Notes: generated from the sequence alone by a model not told the origin. Shown: positions 7,405-17,141, numbered from the stretch's first letter. The stretch: DNA of 40,884 nucleotides from Roseovarius sp. MMSF_3350 (GCF_030733425.1 NZ_JASHIZ010000027.1:1-40884), one strand, 5' to 3'. A program made the numbers and translations.

Positions 7405-9879
7405 ATGGCGCAAGTGTTCAAATGGCTGGTGCGGATCGCGGGCGGGATGATCCTGCTCGGCCTGATCGCGCTGCTGGGCGTCTATTTCCTGCTGTCGCGC
7501 TCGCTGCCGGACTATTCAAAGGATCTCGAGGTCATCGGCATCCTGGAGCCGGTCGAGATCGTGCGCGACAACGCCAACGTGCCGCATATTTTCGGCACCA
7601 ACGACCCCGACACGTTCTATGGCCTCGGATATGCCCACGCGCAGGACCGGCTGTGGCAGATGGTAATGTTGCGCCGCACCGTGCAGGGGCGCCTGTCCGA
7701 GGTGTTCGGCCCCCGCACCGTCGAGATCGACAAGATCCTGCGCCGCTTCGGCCTCTACACGCTGGCCCAGCGGTCGGTCGAGGCGCAGGACACCCAGACG
7801 CTCGCCGCCCTGCGCGCCTATTCCGCCGGGGTCAACGCGCGTCTGAAGGAAATCAACTCCTCCGCCCTGGGTCGCGGCGCGCCCGAGATGTTCGTGTTCA
7901 ACAACCCCGTGGCGCCATGGACCCCCGCCGATTCCATCGCCATCGTCAAGCTCATGGCGGTGCAGCTGTCCGCGCATCTGGAAGAGGAAGTGCTCTACGC
8001 TCACGCCGCCCTCGAACTGGACGATCCCGACCGCTTGGACGACATCATGCCGCTTGCACCCGGCACCGGCATCGCCGCGCTGCCCGAATACGCCAGCCTC
8101 TTTCCCGAAGGCACCCAGTTCGCCCGTTCCACAGGCTCCGGCATCCCCGAACACCCGCTTTCCCCCTTCAAGAAGCGCGCTTTCGCCGGCGCCTCCAACG
8201 CCTGGGCCGCCGCGCCCAAGCGCTCGGCTTCTGGCGGCACGCTTCTTGCCAACGATCCCCACCTTGGCCTCACCGCCCCCGCCATCTGGTATCTCGCCCG
8301 GCTGGAATTGCAGACGGGCGGCGTCATAGGTGCGACCATCCCCGGCGTGCCCATCGTCATGGCCGGCCGGAGCGCCGATCTGGGCTGGGGCGTCACGTCG
8401 TCATACCTCGACGATCAGGACCTCTTCATCGAACGCCTGAACCCCGACAACCCGCAGGAATACCTAACGCCCGAGGGCTACAAGCCCTTCCGCACAGAAA
8501 GCACCATCATCCGCATCGCGGACCAGGCTCCCATCACTCTGACCCTGCGTTGGACGGAAAACGGCCCCGTGCTGCCCGGCTCGCATTACAACCTGGCCGA
8601 CGTGACGCCCCCGGGCCATGTCGCGTCGCTCGGCTGGACGGCGCTTTCCGACAGCGACACAACACTGTCCTCGGCCATGACCCTGATGCGCGCCGCCTCG
8701 GTGGACGAGGCGATTGCGGCGGGCGAGGGCTACATCGCCCCCTCACAGAACCTCACGCTGGTCGATCAGACCACCATCGCGATGAAGACCATCGGCGCCA
8801 TGCCCCGCCGCGACGCCGAGCATGAAACCCGCGGCCGCTACCCCTCGCGCGGGTGGGAGGAAAAGAACCGCTGGCAGGGCACGCTGGCCTATTCCGCCAA
8901 CCCCGAGTTCAAGGCCCCGGCGGGCGGCATCCTGGGCAACACCAACAACAAGACCGTGGACCGCCCGTTCCCCAACCACGTCAGCTACAAGTGGGGCGAC
9001 ACGCAGCGCGTTTTCCGCTGGCGCCGCCTGATGCAGAACCGCGAGGTGCATACCCGCGACAGCTTCATCGAGGCGCAGCTCGACACCGTCAGCTTTACCG
9101 CCCGCTCGCTTCTGCCGCTCATCGGCAAGGACCTGTGGTTCACCGGCGAAGCCGCGCCCGACGGCACGCCGGAACGCCAGCGCCAGCGCGCGCTGAACCT
9201 GCTGTCCGAATGGAACGGGGAGATGAACGAGCACTTGCCCGAGCCGCTCATCTACGCCGCGTGGCTGCGCGAACTGCAACGCCGCCTGATCGTCGACGAC
9301 CTCGGCCCGCTGGCCGACGAGTTCACCCATCCCGACCCGGTGTTCATCGAGCGCGTGTACCGTGACATCGACGGCGCGTCCGCTTGGTGCGACATCCGCC
9401 AGTCCACGGTTCAGGAAACCTGCTCGGACCTCGCCCGCATCTCTCTCGACGCGGCCCTCATCTGGATCGACGAGCGCTATGGCAGCGCCCTCGAAAGCTT
9501 GCGCTGGGGCGACGCGCACCAGGCCACCCACGATCACCAGGTCCTGGGCGAGGTGCCGCTGCTGCGCTATTTCGTCAACATCCGCCAATCCACCTCGGGC
9601 GGCGACAACACGCTTCTGCGCGGCCGCACGCGCGGGCAGGGGCCCGACCCGTTCCAGAACGTGCACGGCGCGGGTTATCGCGGGGTCTACGATTTCGCCG
9701 ACCCCGACAGCAGCGTGTTCATCACCGCGACCGGGCAGTCCGGCCACTTCCTCAGCCGGCACTACGACGACATGGCCCAGCTCTGGCGTCGGGGCGAATA
9801 CATCCCGATGTCGCTCGATGCCGATCTCGCCCGCGCCGCCTCGGTTGGAATCACCCGCCTGACGCCCGCCACGCCCTGA
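7405..9879 (+). CDS. Penicillin acylase family protein (Ntn amidohydrolase)
   Basis: 824-residue N-terminal-nucleophile amidase of the penicillin G acylase/AHL acylase family. It begins with a single hydrophobic segment (about residues 8-30), either signal or anchor, placing the enzyme in the periplasm. The alpha part shows IVRDNANVPHIFG and GYAHAQDRLWQM, both typical. The autoproteolytic site is GA/SNAWA, with nucleophile Ser264, followed by NDPHLGL. The C-terminal part has TATGQSGHFLSRHYDDM, the usual family end. Length and motif order are complete, so it should mature to alpha and beta chains. Substrate could be N-acyl homoserine lactones, beta-lactams or other acyl amides. GGTGGGG lies ahead of ATG 7405. 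Confidence 0.9.
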   Translation: MAQVFKWLVRIAGGMILLGLIALLGVYFLLSRSLPDYSKDLEVIGILEPVEIVRDNANVPHIFGTNDPDTFYGLGYAHAQDRLWQMVMLRRTVQGRLSEVFGPRTVEIDKILRRFGLYTLAQRSVEAQDTQTLAALRAYSAGVNARLKEINSSALGRGAPEMFVFNNPVAPWTPADSIAIVKLMAVQLSAHLEEEVLYAHAALELDDPDRLDDIMPLAPGTGIAALPEYASLFPEGTQFARSTGSGIPEHPLSPFKKRAFAGASNAWAAAPKRSASGGTLLANDPHLGLTAPAIWYLARLELQTGGVIGATIPGVPIVMAGRSADLGWGVTSSYLDDQDLFIERLNPDNPQEYLTPEGYKPFRTESTIIRIADQAPITLTLRWTENGPVLPGSHYNLADVTPPGHVASLGWTALSDSDTTLSSAMTLMRAASVDEAIAAGEGYIAPSQNLTLVDQTTIAMKTIGAMPRRDAEHETRGRYPSRGWEEKNRWQGTLAYSANPEFKAPAGGILGNTNNKTVDRPFPNHVSYKWGDTQRVFRWRRLMQNREVHTRDSFIEAQLDTVSFTARSLLPLIGKDLWFTGEAAPDGTPERQRQRALNLLSEWNGEMNEHLPEPLIYAAWLRELQRRLIVDDLGPLADEFTHPDPVFIERVYRDIDGASAWCDIRQSTVQETCSDLARISLDAALIWIDERYGSALESLRWGDAHQATHDHQVLGEVPLLRYFVNIRQSTSGGDNTLLRGRTRGQGPDPFQNVHGAGYRGVYDFADPDSSVFITATGQSGHFLSRHYDDMAQLWRRGEYIPMSLDADLARAASVGITRLTPATP

Positions 9880-9890
9880 GGTGGGGGCGG

Positions 9891-9958
9891 CATTTTCTGC
9901 GCAGAAAATGGCCCGGAAAATGCGCATTTTCCGGCTCCAGAATTTTAACAAATTCTGG
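9891..9958. repeat. Cluster of three inverted repeats
   Basis: Three palindromes lie back to back in 68 bp. CATTTTCTGCGCAGAAAATG is a perfect 20-bp palindrome (9891-9910). A perfect 22-bp palindrome centred on ATGC|GCAT occupies 9913-9934. A 9-bp stem CCAGAATTT/AAATTCTGG with loop TAAC occupies 9937-9958. The 7-mer CATTTTC/GAAAATG occurs four times, so several alternative pairings are possible. No U-tract follows, so a simple intrinsic terminator is not obvious. The rest of the intergenic region to 10115 shows nothing else clear. Confidence 0.9.
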
Positions 9959-10115
9959 CCACGACCGTCCGGTCCGTTCATTCGGCACGCCTGACAGGAA
10001 CACCGTCGCGATACCGCTGCAAATACCGACGCGATACCGACGTGGTTTCGGTCGTCGATTCGCCGTTCACCTTTCCCATTTGACCTCGCCGAATGCGGCG
10101 GGTTAACTCGATTTC

Positions 10116-11927
10116 ATGCGCGACATGCCCCTGGCCCGGATTGTAAACCTGCGCGTCTCGTTCCGCACCGACGCGGGCGTGATCGACGCCGTACGGGATG
10201 TCTCATTTGAAATCGCGCCCGGCGAAACCCTTGCAATCGTTGGAGAATCCGGATCCGGCAAGTCCGTCACCTCGCTGGCCCTGATGCGCCTCGTGGGCTT
10301 TGACGGCGGACAGATCACCGGCGGGCAGATGCTTTTCGACGCGGGCCAAGGTCCGGTCGACCTTGGAAAACTCACGCAAAATCAAATGCGTGACCTGCGC
10401 GGCGCCCGCATCGGCATGATCTTCCAGGAACCCGCCACCGCCCTAAACCCGGTCTTCACCATCGGTTTCCAACTGACTGAAGGCCTGCGCAAACACCGCC
10501 GCCTCTCGCGCGCCGCCGCGCGGGCCAGGGCCCTGGAATTGCTGCAGGAAGTCCGTCTTTCCGAACCCGCTCGCCGTCTCACGCAATATCCCCATGAACT
10601 TTCCGGCGGCATGCGTCAGCGGGTGATGATCGCCATGGCCCTCGCCTGCGAGCCGCGCCTGCTTATCGCGGACGAGCCCACCACCGCGCTCGACGTCACC
10701 ACCCAGGCCGAGATCCTCGCCCTCATCGACCGCCTGCGTCGTGACTTTGGCACCGCCGTTCTGTTCATCACCCACGACATGGGCGTGGTGGCCCAGGTGG
10801 CCGATCGCGTCGTGGTCCTGAAAGAGGGCGAAAAGGTCGAGGAAGGCCCCGTTTCGCAAATCTTTTCCGCACCTTCGCATCCCTATACGCAACGGCTTCT
10901 CGCCGCCGTGCCTCGCTTGGGCGACATGCGTGGAAAACCCGGGCCCGAGCCGTTCGCGCTCGACCCCGAAAAACCGTTGAGACCCGTTCCGGGGCAGGGC
11001 GCCGAACTCATGCGGGTCGAGCATCTCACCACCCGCTTTCCCGTCACCGGCGGCCTCTTGCGCCGCACCGTCGCCCATGTCCACGCGGTCGAGGATGTGT
11101 CCTTCTCGATCAACGCGGGTCAAACCCTCGCCCTCGTTGGCGAATCCGGCTGCGGCAAGTCCACCGTGGGCCGCTCGCTCTTGCGGCTGGAGGAGCCTGA
11201 TAGCGGCCGGATCACGCTGGATGGCCAGGATATCACCGCGCTGCCCGCCGGGCCGCTGCGCCGCGCCCGGGCGCAGATGCAGATGATCTTTCAGGATCCA
11301 TACGGCAGCCTCAACCCCGTTCTGCGTCTGGCCGAGCAGGTGGCCGAACCCTTGCGCAATTTCACGACCCAGACCAAGGCACAACGTACCGACCGCGTGA
11401 CCGCGCTTTTCGATCGTGTCGGCCTGCCGCGCAGCTATCTCGACCGTTACCCGCACGAGCTGTCGGGGGGTCAGCGCCAGCGCGTCGCCATCGCCCGCGC
11501 GCTGGCGCTTAACCCGAAATTAATCGTCGCCGACGAAGCTGTCTCGGCGCTCGATGTCAGCGTTCAGGCGCAGGTTCTGGACCTGCTGATGGAATTGCAG
11601 GCCGAGCTGGGGTTGTCCTATCTCTTCATCAGCCATGACATGGCGGTGGTGGAACGGGTCAGCCATCACGTCGCGGTCATGTTCGCCGGGCGCATTGTCG
11701 AACGCGGCCCCCGCGCCGCGGTGCTGGAAGGTCCTCGGCACCCTTACACCCGCGCCTTGCTCAGCGCGGTTCCCGTCGCCGACCCGGCCCACCGGCGACA
11801 GGTAAGTGATTTGAGTTTCAAACCGATCCCGTCCCCTGTACACCCCAAGGATCACGACCCTGGCCCGTCGCTCTATCGCACTGTGGCCCCGGACCATGTC
11901 GTTCTGACCTCGGATTGTGGATACTGA
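10116..11927 (+). CDS. Peptide ABC transporter ATP-binding protein, fused DppD-DppF type
   Basis: 603-residue protein with two complete ABC ATPase domains. The first has Walker A GESGSGKS (about 43-50), signature LSGGMRQR (about 162-169), Walker [13 protein letters not shown] and switch His in FITHDMG. The second has GESGCGKS (about 342-349), LSGGQRQR (about 449) and [12 protein letters not shown] followed by FISHDM. Each domain ends in the HPYT(Q/R)xLLxAVP oligopeptide-family tail. Such a fusion serves as the ATPase pair for a peptide/nickel-type importer. The matching permeases and binding protein lie 1.6-5.2 kb downstream on the opposite strand. A second ATG at 10125 is possible as start; neither has a strong ribosome site. 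Confidence 0.92.
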   Translation: MRDMPLARIVNLRVSFRTDAGVIDAVRDVSFEIAPGETLAIVGESGSGKSVTSLALMRLVGFDGGQITGGQMLFDAGQGPVDLGKLTQNQMRDLRGARIGMIFQEPATALNPVFTIGFQLTEGLRKHRRLSRAAARARALELLQEVRLSEPARRLTQYPHELSGGMRQRVMIAMALACEPRLLIADEPTTALDVTTQAEILALIDRLRRDFGTAVLFITHDMGVVAQVADRVVVLKEGEKVEEGPVSQIFSAPSHPYTQRLLAAVPRLGDMRGKPGPEPFALDPEKPLRPVPGQGAELMRVEHLTTRFPVTGGLLRRTVAHVHAVEDVSFSINAGQTLALVGESGCGKSTVGRSLLRLEEPDSGRITLDGQDITALPAGPLRRARAQMQMIFQDPYGSLNPVLRLAEQVAEPLRNFTTQTKAQRTDRVTALFDRVGLPRSYLDRYPHELSGGQRQRVAIARALALNPKLIVADEAVSALDVSVQAQVLDLLMELQAELGLSYLFISHDMAVVERVSHHVAVMFAGRIVERGPRAAVLEGPRHPYTRALLSAVPVADPAHRRQVSDLSFKPIPSPVHPKDHDPGPSLYRTVAPDHVVLTSDCGY

Positions 11928-11938
11928 AAGGACCGACC

Positions 11939-13099
11939 ATGCCCATCAAGAACCGCTTTGCAGAAATGCAGGATGAGATCACCGAGTGGCGCCGGGACAT
12001 CCACGAAAACCCGGAAATCCTCTTTGAAACCCACCGCACCAGCGCGCTGGTTGCCGAAAAACTGCAAAGCTTCGGCTGCGACGAGGTGGTCACCGGCCTG
12101 GGCCGCACCGGCGTTGTCGCGGTCATCAAGGGGCGCGAGGCCACGTCGGGCCGCACCATCGGCCTGCGCGCCGACATGGACGCGCTGCCCATTCACGAGG
12201 CCACGGGGCTGGACTATGCGTCCAAGACCCCCGGCGCCATGCACGCCTGCGGCCATGACGGGCACACCGCCATGCTACTGGGAGCCGCCAAGTATCTGGC
12301 GGAGACGCGCAATTTCAACGGCACCGCCGTGATCATCTTCCAGCCCGCCGAAGAGGGCGGCGGCGGCGGCAAGGAGATGTGCGATGACGGGTTGATGGAG
12401 CGGTTCGGCATCCAGGAAGTCTATGGCATGCACAACTGGCCGGGGGTCGAGCCGGGCCAGTTCGCCATCCGCCCGGGCCCGTTCTTTGCAGCCACCGACA
12501 AGTTCGACATCGTGGTCGAGGGCAAGGGCGGCCATGCCGCCAAGCCGCATGAGACAATCGATCCCACGGTGGTCACCGGCCACCTTGTAACGGCCCTGCA
12601 AACCATCGTCAGCCGCAACGCCGACCCGATCCAGCAGATCGTCGTCTCGGTCACCTCGATGGAAACCTCCTCGCACACATTCAACGTCATTCCTTCACGG
12701 GTGACGCTTATGGGCACCGTGCGCACTCTCAGTAACGAGATGCGAGAGCTGGCGGCGACCCGGATGAAAGGCATCTGCGATCATCTCGGCGCGGCCTTCG
12801 GCGCGCAGATCTCGCTGGATTACGAGTACAACTACCCCGTAATGGCGAACCATGACGAACAGACGGAATTTGCCGCCGAGGTGGCAAAATCGGTGTCAGG
12901 GCAATGCGATACGGCGCCTCTGGTCATGGGGGGCGAGGATTTTGCCTTCATGCTCGAGGAACGGCCGGGCGCCTATATCCTGGTGGGCAACGGTCCTTCG
13001 GCGCCGGTGCACCACCCGGAATACAACTTCAACGACGACGTCATTCCGGCGGGGTGCAGCTGGTGGGCCGGGATCGTGGAACAGCGCATGCCCGCCTGA
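11939..13099 (+). CDS. M20 family amidohydrolase (hippurate/N-acyl amino acid hydrolase type)
   Basis: 386-residue M20D metallopeptidase-fold amidohydrolase, presumably cytoplasmic, that cleaves N-acyl or aromatic amino-acid amides. RADMDALPI, ACGHDGHTAMLL (metal ligands and catalytic region), QPAEEGGGGGK, MHNWPG and GGEDFAFML occur in canonical order, with the dimerisation lid domain between. The ATG at 11939 follows GAAAGGACC; it lies 11 nt after the ATPase gene, so the two should be one transcript. Pairing with a peptide-type importer suggests import of an N-acylated or small peptide substrate followed by hydrolysis (inference). The gene ends 5 nt before the end of the convergent zinc-finger gene. 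Confidence 0.9.
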   Translation: MPIKNRFAEMQDEITEWRRDIHENPEILFETHRTSALVAEKLQSFGCDEVVTGLGRTGVVAVIKGREATSGRTIGLRADMDALPIHEATGLDYASKTPGAMHACGHDGHTAMLLGAAKYLAETRNFNGTAVIIFQPAEEGGGGGKEMCDDGLMERFGIQEVYGMHNWPGVEPGQFAIRPGPFFAATDKFDIVVEGKGGHAAKPHETIDPTVVTGHLVTALQTIVSRNADPIQQIVVSVTSMETSSHTFNVIPSRVTLMGTVRTLSNEMRELAATRMKGICDHLGAAFGAQISLDYEYNYPVMANHDEQTEFAAEVAKSVSGQCDTAPLVMGGEDFAFMLEERPGAYILVGNGPSAPVHHPEYNFNDDVIPAGCSWWAGIVEQRMPA

Positions 13100-13104
13100 C
13101 GCGC

Positions 13105-13419
13105 CTAGGACGCGCAGGCGGTGCAACACGGCGTGTCCGGCAGGAACTCCAGTCGGGCTTCCGCGATGCTTTCGCCGCAGCGTTGGCAAGTCCCGTAGGT
13201 GCCGGCCTCGATTCGCGCCAGGGCGGCGTCGATGCGGCGCAACTCGGCCATTTCCTTGAGGCCGAGCATTTCGAGAACCTCGTCGCCCTGCCGCTCCGAC
13301 GCGCGATCCTCCCAATCCTTGGGCGGGGCCTCATCCAACGCATGTTCTACCGCGCTCAGATGCGCGTTCAGCTCGCCGCGGCGTTCAACCAGGGCGTCTT
13401 TTTGACGGGCAAAGTTCAT
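13105..13419 (-). CDS. DksA/TraR-family C4 zinc-finger protein
   Basis: 104-residue short DksA/TraR-like protein. An N-terminal helical hairpin-like region (about 1-70, rich in charged residues) is followed by YGTCQRCGESI and, about 17 residues later, TPCCTACAS, giving the C4 zinc knuckle of the family. Such proteins bind RNA polymerase in the secondary channel and tune transcription, DksA with ppGpp. This is too short for canonical DksA (about 150 residues), more like TraR-type variants. The ATG at 13419 has AGGAGGCCGCC upstream. A perfect FNR-type box lies 55-68 nt ahead of the start, with a -10-like GATACT in between, pointing to oxygen control. Confidence 0.85.
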   Translation of the reverse strand: MNFARQKDALVERRGELNAHLSAVEHALDEAPPKDWEDRASERQGDEVLEMLGLKEMAELRRIDAALARIEAGTYGTCQRCGESIAEARLEFLPDTPCCTACAS

Positions 13420-13473
13420 GGCGGCCTCCTGTTTTCTCGCGTGTCAAAGTATCAGGCCGAAAAATGGCACACC

Positions 13474-13487
13474 TTGATCGGGATCAA
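13474..13487 (-). promoter_or_regulatory. FNR/FnrL-type box upstream of the zinc-finger gene
   Basis: TTGATCGGGATCAA matches the TTGAT-N4-ATCAA FNR consensus in every defined base. A minus-strand GATACT at 13453-13448 could be the -10 element. With a start site near 13440 the box centre would be about 40 nt upstream, the class II activation position. The box overlaps the last codons of the upstream permease gene. Confidence 0.7.
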
Positions 13488-14392
13488 AGCGGCGCGGCAC
13501 GTCCACGCAGCCTGGGATCGAGCGCGTCGCGCAGCCCGTCGCCCATGAAATTCACACTCAGCACCGTGAGCGAGATCATCAGGCCGGGCCAGAACACCCG
13601 CCACGGAAACTCGGAGAGATAGACCACCCCGTCGCTCAGCAGCCGGCCCCAGGTGGGGAAGTCGGATGGGAAGCCGAGGCCGAGAAAACTGAGCGCGCTT
13701 TCGGTGATGATGGCGTTGGCGATGCCCAGTGTCGCCGAAACGACGATGGGCGACAGGATGTTAGGAAGGATATGGCGCGTGATAATCCGCATTTGTGTGG
13801 TGCCGGATGCGCGCGCGGCCAGCACGAACTCGCGCTCCCGTACGCTCAGCACGTCGGCGCGTACGATCCGCGCGACCGGCATCCAGCTCGTTACGCCGAT
13901 GGCAATGACGATCAGAAGAAAGATGCCGGTGTTCGTGCCGACCGAGGCACTCAGCGCTTCGCGGAACAGCATCACGATGACCAGCAGCAGGGGTAACAGC
14001 GGAAGCGACAGAAATAGGTCCGTCAGCCGCATCAACGGCCCGTCGAGCCGTCGAAAGACTCCCGCCGCCACGCCGACCAAGGTGCCAAGCCCAACCGACA
14101 GCACCATCGCCGCCAATCCCACCGACAGCGAAATACGACCGCCCGCCAGCACCTGCGCCAGTAGATCTCGGCCCAGTTGATCGGTGCCGAAGGGGTGCGC
14201 GGCACTCGGGCCGGCATTGCGCGCCGAGAAATCGGGCGCGTCGGGCGCGACATCCCAAAGCAGCGGACCTGCAAGCACGCCGATCACGATGGCAGCGAAA
14301 AGGCCGGCGCCAAATACGGCGCCCTTGTGGTGCATGAACTGGCGCAGGATGTCACGCCATAGCCCGTGTGAGACGCGAAGTGGATCAGCCAT
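13484..14392 (-). CDS. Peptide ABC transporter permease, DppC type
   Basis: 302-residue inner-membrane permease. After an N-terminal membrane segment (FGAGLFAAIVIGVLAGPLLW) comes the periplasmic HPFGTDQLGRDLL stretch typical of DppC/OppC, then about five further membrane helices and the EAA-type cytoplasmic loop with REFVLAARASG and RHILPN, which docks the ATPase. It ends DALDPRLRGR. The ATG at 14392 overlaps the preceding permease gene by 8 nt, indicating translational coupling. Partner of the DppB-type permease, the binding protein and, by inference, the fused ATPase on the other strand. Confidence 0.9.
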   Translation of the reverse strand: MADPLRVSHGLWRDILRQFMHHKGAVFGAGLFAAIVIGVLAGPLLWDVAPDAPDFSARNAGPSAAHPFGTDQLGRDLLAQVLAGGRISLSVGLAAMVLSVGLGTLVGVAAGVFRRLDGPLMRLTDLFLSLPLLPLLLVIVMLFREALSASVGTNTGIFLLIVIAIGVTSWMPVARIVRADVLSVREREFVLAARASGTTQMRIITRHILPNILSPIVVSATLGIANAIITESALSFLGLGFPSDFPTWGRLLSDGVVYLSEFPWRVFWPGLMISLTVLSVNFMGDGLRDALDPRLRGRAAPL

Positions 14393-15392
14393 AGCGTATC
14401 CTCGGGTCAAGCAGACCGTAAAGCAGATCGGCCAGCAGGTTGGCCAGCACGATCAGCACGGCGAACAGAAACGTGAGCGTGTGAACGAGCGGCAGGTCGT
14501 TAGCCTTGATCGCCCCGATCAACTGTGCCCCGATCCCGTTGATTGCAAAGACCTGCTCGGTGATGATCGCTCCGCCAAAGATGGCCGGGGCCCCCAGCGC
14601 GATGACCGTCACCACCGGGATCATCGAGTTGCGCAGCACATGCACCATCACGACGACCCATTCGCTCATCCCTTTGGCCCGCGCCGTGCGCACGTAATCC
14701 TGGCTCAGGTTGTCCAGCATCGCCGAACGCATGTAGCGGCTGATCTGGGCCGTGGTCTGCACCGACAGCACCAGCACTGGCAGGACCATCTGCTTGACCT
14801 GGTACGTGAAACTCTCCCAGTCGGTGACACGGTGGCTCGTCTCGTAAATGAACGGAAACAGATCTAACTGTACCGAGAAGACGAAGATGATCAGCGGGCC
14901 GGTCAGGAAGGGTGGCAGGGAGTATCCCACCATCGTGACGAAGGTGCTGGCGTTGTCGAAAACCGAGTATTGCCTGTAGGCAGCGAAGATACCCAGCGGT
15001 AGCGCCATAAGGATACCTACGACATAGGCCGTGCCCACCACCCACAGGGTCTGGGGCAGGGCCTGTGCGATCTCGAACATCACCGGCGCCCGGCTTTGCC
15101 AGCTCAGTACCCGCGGCTTGTCGACGGCGAGGGACGTGCCAAAGACATGGTCGATCAGCACCTGCGGCTCGACCCAGAAAAGCTGCACCATCCATTTCCA
15201 GAACCGCACGTGCAGCGGCTCACCCAAGCCCAGGGCCTCGCGCATCTGGGCTCTAACCTCGGGCGAGATCGTCTGCGGCAGGTTGCCCATCGGATCGCCC
15301 GGAGCGACATCCAGCAACAGAAAAATGACCAGCGCGATGACGATCAGCATCGGAACTGACAAAAGCAGGCGGCGCAACGCGAATGTCAGCAT
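14385..15392 (-). CDS. Peptide ABC transporter permease, DppB type
   Basis: 335-residue inner-membrane permease. The family N-terminus is visible (RRLLLSVPMLIVIALVIFLLL followed by APGDP), then five more hydrophobic segments, the cytoplasmic coupling loop SQDYVRTARAKGMSE and HVLRNSMIPVVT, and the C-terminal LLYGLLDPRIRYG typical of DppB/OppB. It lies 42 nt downstream of the binding-protein gene and overlaps the DppC-type gene. The periplasmic insert between the first two helices is a little longer than in E. coli DppB, as in several OppB/NikB-like proteins. Confidence 0.9.
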   Translation of the reverse strand: MLTFALRRLLLSVPMLIVIALVIFLLLDVAPGDPMGNLPQTISPEVRAQMREALGLGEPLHVRFWKWMVQLFWVEPQVLIDHVFGTSLAVDKPRVLSWQSRAPVMFEIAQALPQTLWVVGTAYVVGILMALPLGIFAAYRQYSVFDNASTFVTMVGYSLPPFLTGPLIIFVFSVQLDLFPFIYETSHRVTDWESFTYQVKQMVLPVLVLSVQTTAQISRYMRSAMLDNLSQDYVRTARAKGMSEWVVVMVHVLRNSMIPVVTVIALGAPAIFGGAIITEQVFAINGIGAQLIGAIKANDLPLVHTLTFLFAVLIVLANLLADLLYGLLDPRIRYG

Positions 15393-15434
15393 CCCACCCC
15401 GTCCTTTTCCGGCACGCTCATCGCGGTTGCCGGA

Positions 15435-17141
15435 TCAATCAACCGGGATCCGGTACCAGTCCGCCGCGTTCCACAACTCGCTGTCCCAGGCATTCAGAAT
15501 GACGCCACCCAGCGAATTCACATGCGCCGAGACGCGGCCGCGATGGACAAGCGGCTGGATCACGAAGTCCTGCACCAGCATGTCGTTCATGGCGCGCGCC
15601 AGCTCTGCCCGGTCTTCGAGCCCGCCTGTTTCACTCATCTCCGAGGCCAGGGCATCGTAGGCCCCGTTGCAGAACCGCGGTATGTTGGTTCCCTGCCACT
15701 GGTTCTCCGGCGTCGGGATCCGGTCGCAGGTCCAACTGGCCATATAGGCCTCGGGGTCGGTGCCATCGAACATCTGGGCGTACATCTGAATGTCGGCATA
15801 GAATTTCTGATAGGTGTCCGGGCTGTTCGGATCGCTGCCGAAAAAGACATTGCCGTCGACATTGCGCAGCTCGGTCTCGACGCCGAGTTCCGACCACCAA
15901 CTCTTGATCGCGGCCTGGAAGGTCTGGCGCACGGCATTGGTCGAGGTCTGGAACAGAAGGCGCAAGGCAATCCCATCCTTGTCGCGCACCCCGTCGCCGT
16001 CGCTGTCCGTCCATCCGGCGCTGTCCAGAATCGCCTTCGCGCCTTCGATATCCTGCACCTTGCACGCCTCGTTCGCGTCCGAGGCATAAAGCTCGGGGGC
16101 AGGCAGGATGTTGCATGTGACCCGCCCGGCCTCGCCATAGCCGATCTCGACCAGGATCTCCCTGTCGATCGCCATGCTGAGCGCCTGCCGCACCGAAACG
16201 TCGGTCAGGATGGGATGCGGATGCGCGAGGGTCGACCGCGCATCCCCCAAGCCGGAGGAAGGGTCGGTCAGGTTGATCACGATACGCTCCACGAGCGTTC
16301 CAAACGCCGAGACAACTTCGCCCTTGCCGGCAGCTTGCATACCGTCCAGTACCTCGGGGGGCAACTGCAAATTCCAGGCATAGTCGTAATCCGCGGTTTC
16401 CAGCACGGCCCGGCCCGCATTCTCTGCCGTGCCGCCGCCCTTGATCATCAGGCTTGCAAAGGCCGGCTTGGCCGGGTCGCGGTAATGGGGATTGGCCGAC
16501 ATCCTGACGGTATCGCCGGTACGAAATTCATCCACCACGAATGGCCCTGTACCGATGGGATGGAAATTCGCCTCGGTGCAGGTGGGCGCCCGCTCGCCAA
16601 GGCAGTCCGCAAACTGGTTCGCCTGAAGGATGGGGGACGTCGCGCCGACAAAGGCGTCATATGGAAATGGCTTGGCTTCCTCGAACCGGATGGTCACCGT
16701 GCGCTCGTCCGGTGTTTCGATATCGGTGATCCCGGCGAACTTGTCGACATGCGCGCAACCGCCACCTTCCGCCGTGCAATAAGTCCAGGTGAAGGCCACG
16801 TCGGTCGCAGTCACCGGCGTGCCATCGGACCATTTCAGATCGTCCGAGAGCCGCCACGTGATCGACCTGAAATCTTCGCCGATGCCACCATTTTCGACGG
16901 TCGGGATCTCGTCCACCAGCCACGGGACCATCTCGCCGGTCTCATCGTAGCGCGCCAAGGGTTCCAGCACGAGGCTGGCCGATTCGACATCCTTGATACC
17001 GCCGGACAGGTAGGGGTTCAGGATCGAGGGTGCCTGCCAAAAGATCAGGTTGACCTGACCGTCGCTCGCCCTTTCATCGGCTGCGGCCTGTGCGACGGTA
17101 CAGGCCAGCATCCCCGCGGCCATCAACTGTCCACACTTCAT
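15435..17141 (-). CDS. Peptide ABC transporter substrate-binding protein (family 5)
   Basis: 568-residue periplasmic solute-binding protein of the DppA/OppA class. An N-terminal signal peptide (basic Met-Lys start, hydrophobic LMAAGMLACTVAQAAA core) precedes the mature part; the LAC triplet does not fit a proper lipobox, so a Sec-type cleavage after AQAAA is favoured. Family features include SLVLEPLARYDETGEMVPWL, then WSDGTPVTATDVAFTW, and PIGTGPFVVDEF later. The ATG at 17141 is preceded by GGGGGATTGGGG; a TTG six bases earlier is less likely. First gene of the binding protein-permease-permease unit. Ligand unknown; the neighbouring M20 amidohydrolase and acylase suggest acylated amino acids or peptides. 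Confidence 0.9.
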   Translation of the reverse strand: MKCGQLMAAGMLACTVAQAAADERASDGQVNLIFWQAPSILNPYLSGGIKDVESASLVLEPLARYDETGEMVPWLVDEIPTVENGGIGEDFRSITWRLSDDLKWSDGTPVTATDVAFTWTYCTAEGGGCAHVDKFAGITDIETPDERTVTIRFEEAKPFPYDAFVGATSPILQANQFADCLGERAPTCTEANFHPIGTGPFVVDEFRTGDTVRMSANPHYRDPAKPAFASLMIKGGGTAENAGRAVLETADYDYAWNLQLPPEVLDGMQAAGKGEVVSAFGTLVERIVINLTDPSSGLGDARSTLAHPHPILTDVSVRQALSMAIDREILVEIGYGEAGRVTCNILPAPELYASDANEACKVQDIEGAKAILDSAGWTDSDGDGVRDKDGIALRLLFQTSTNAVRQTFQAAIKSWWSELGVETELRNVDGNVFFGSDPNSPDTYQKFYADIQMYAQMFDGTDPEAYMASWTCDRIPTPENQWQGTNIPRFCNGAYDALASEMSETGGLEDRAELARAMNDMLVQDFVIQPLVHRGRVSAHVNSLGGVILNAWDSELWNAADWYRIPVD

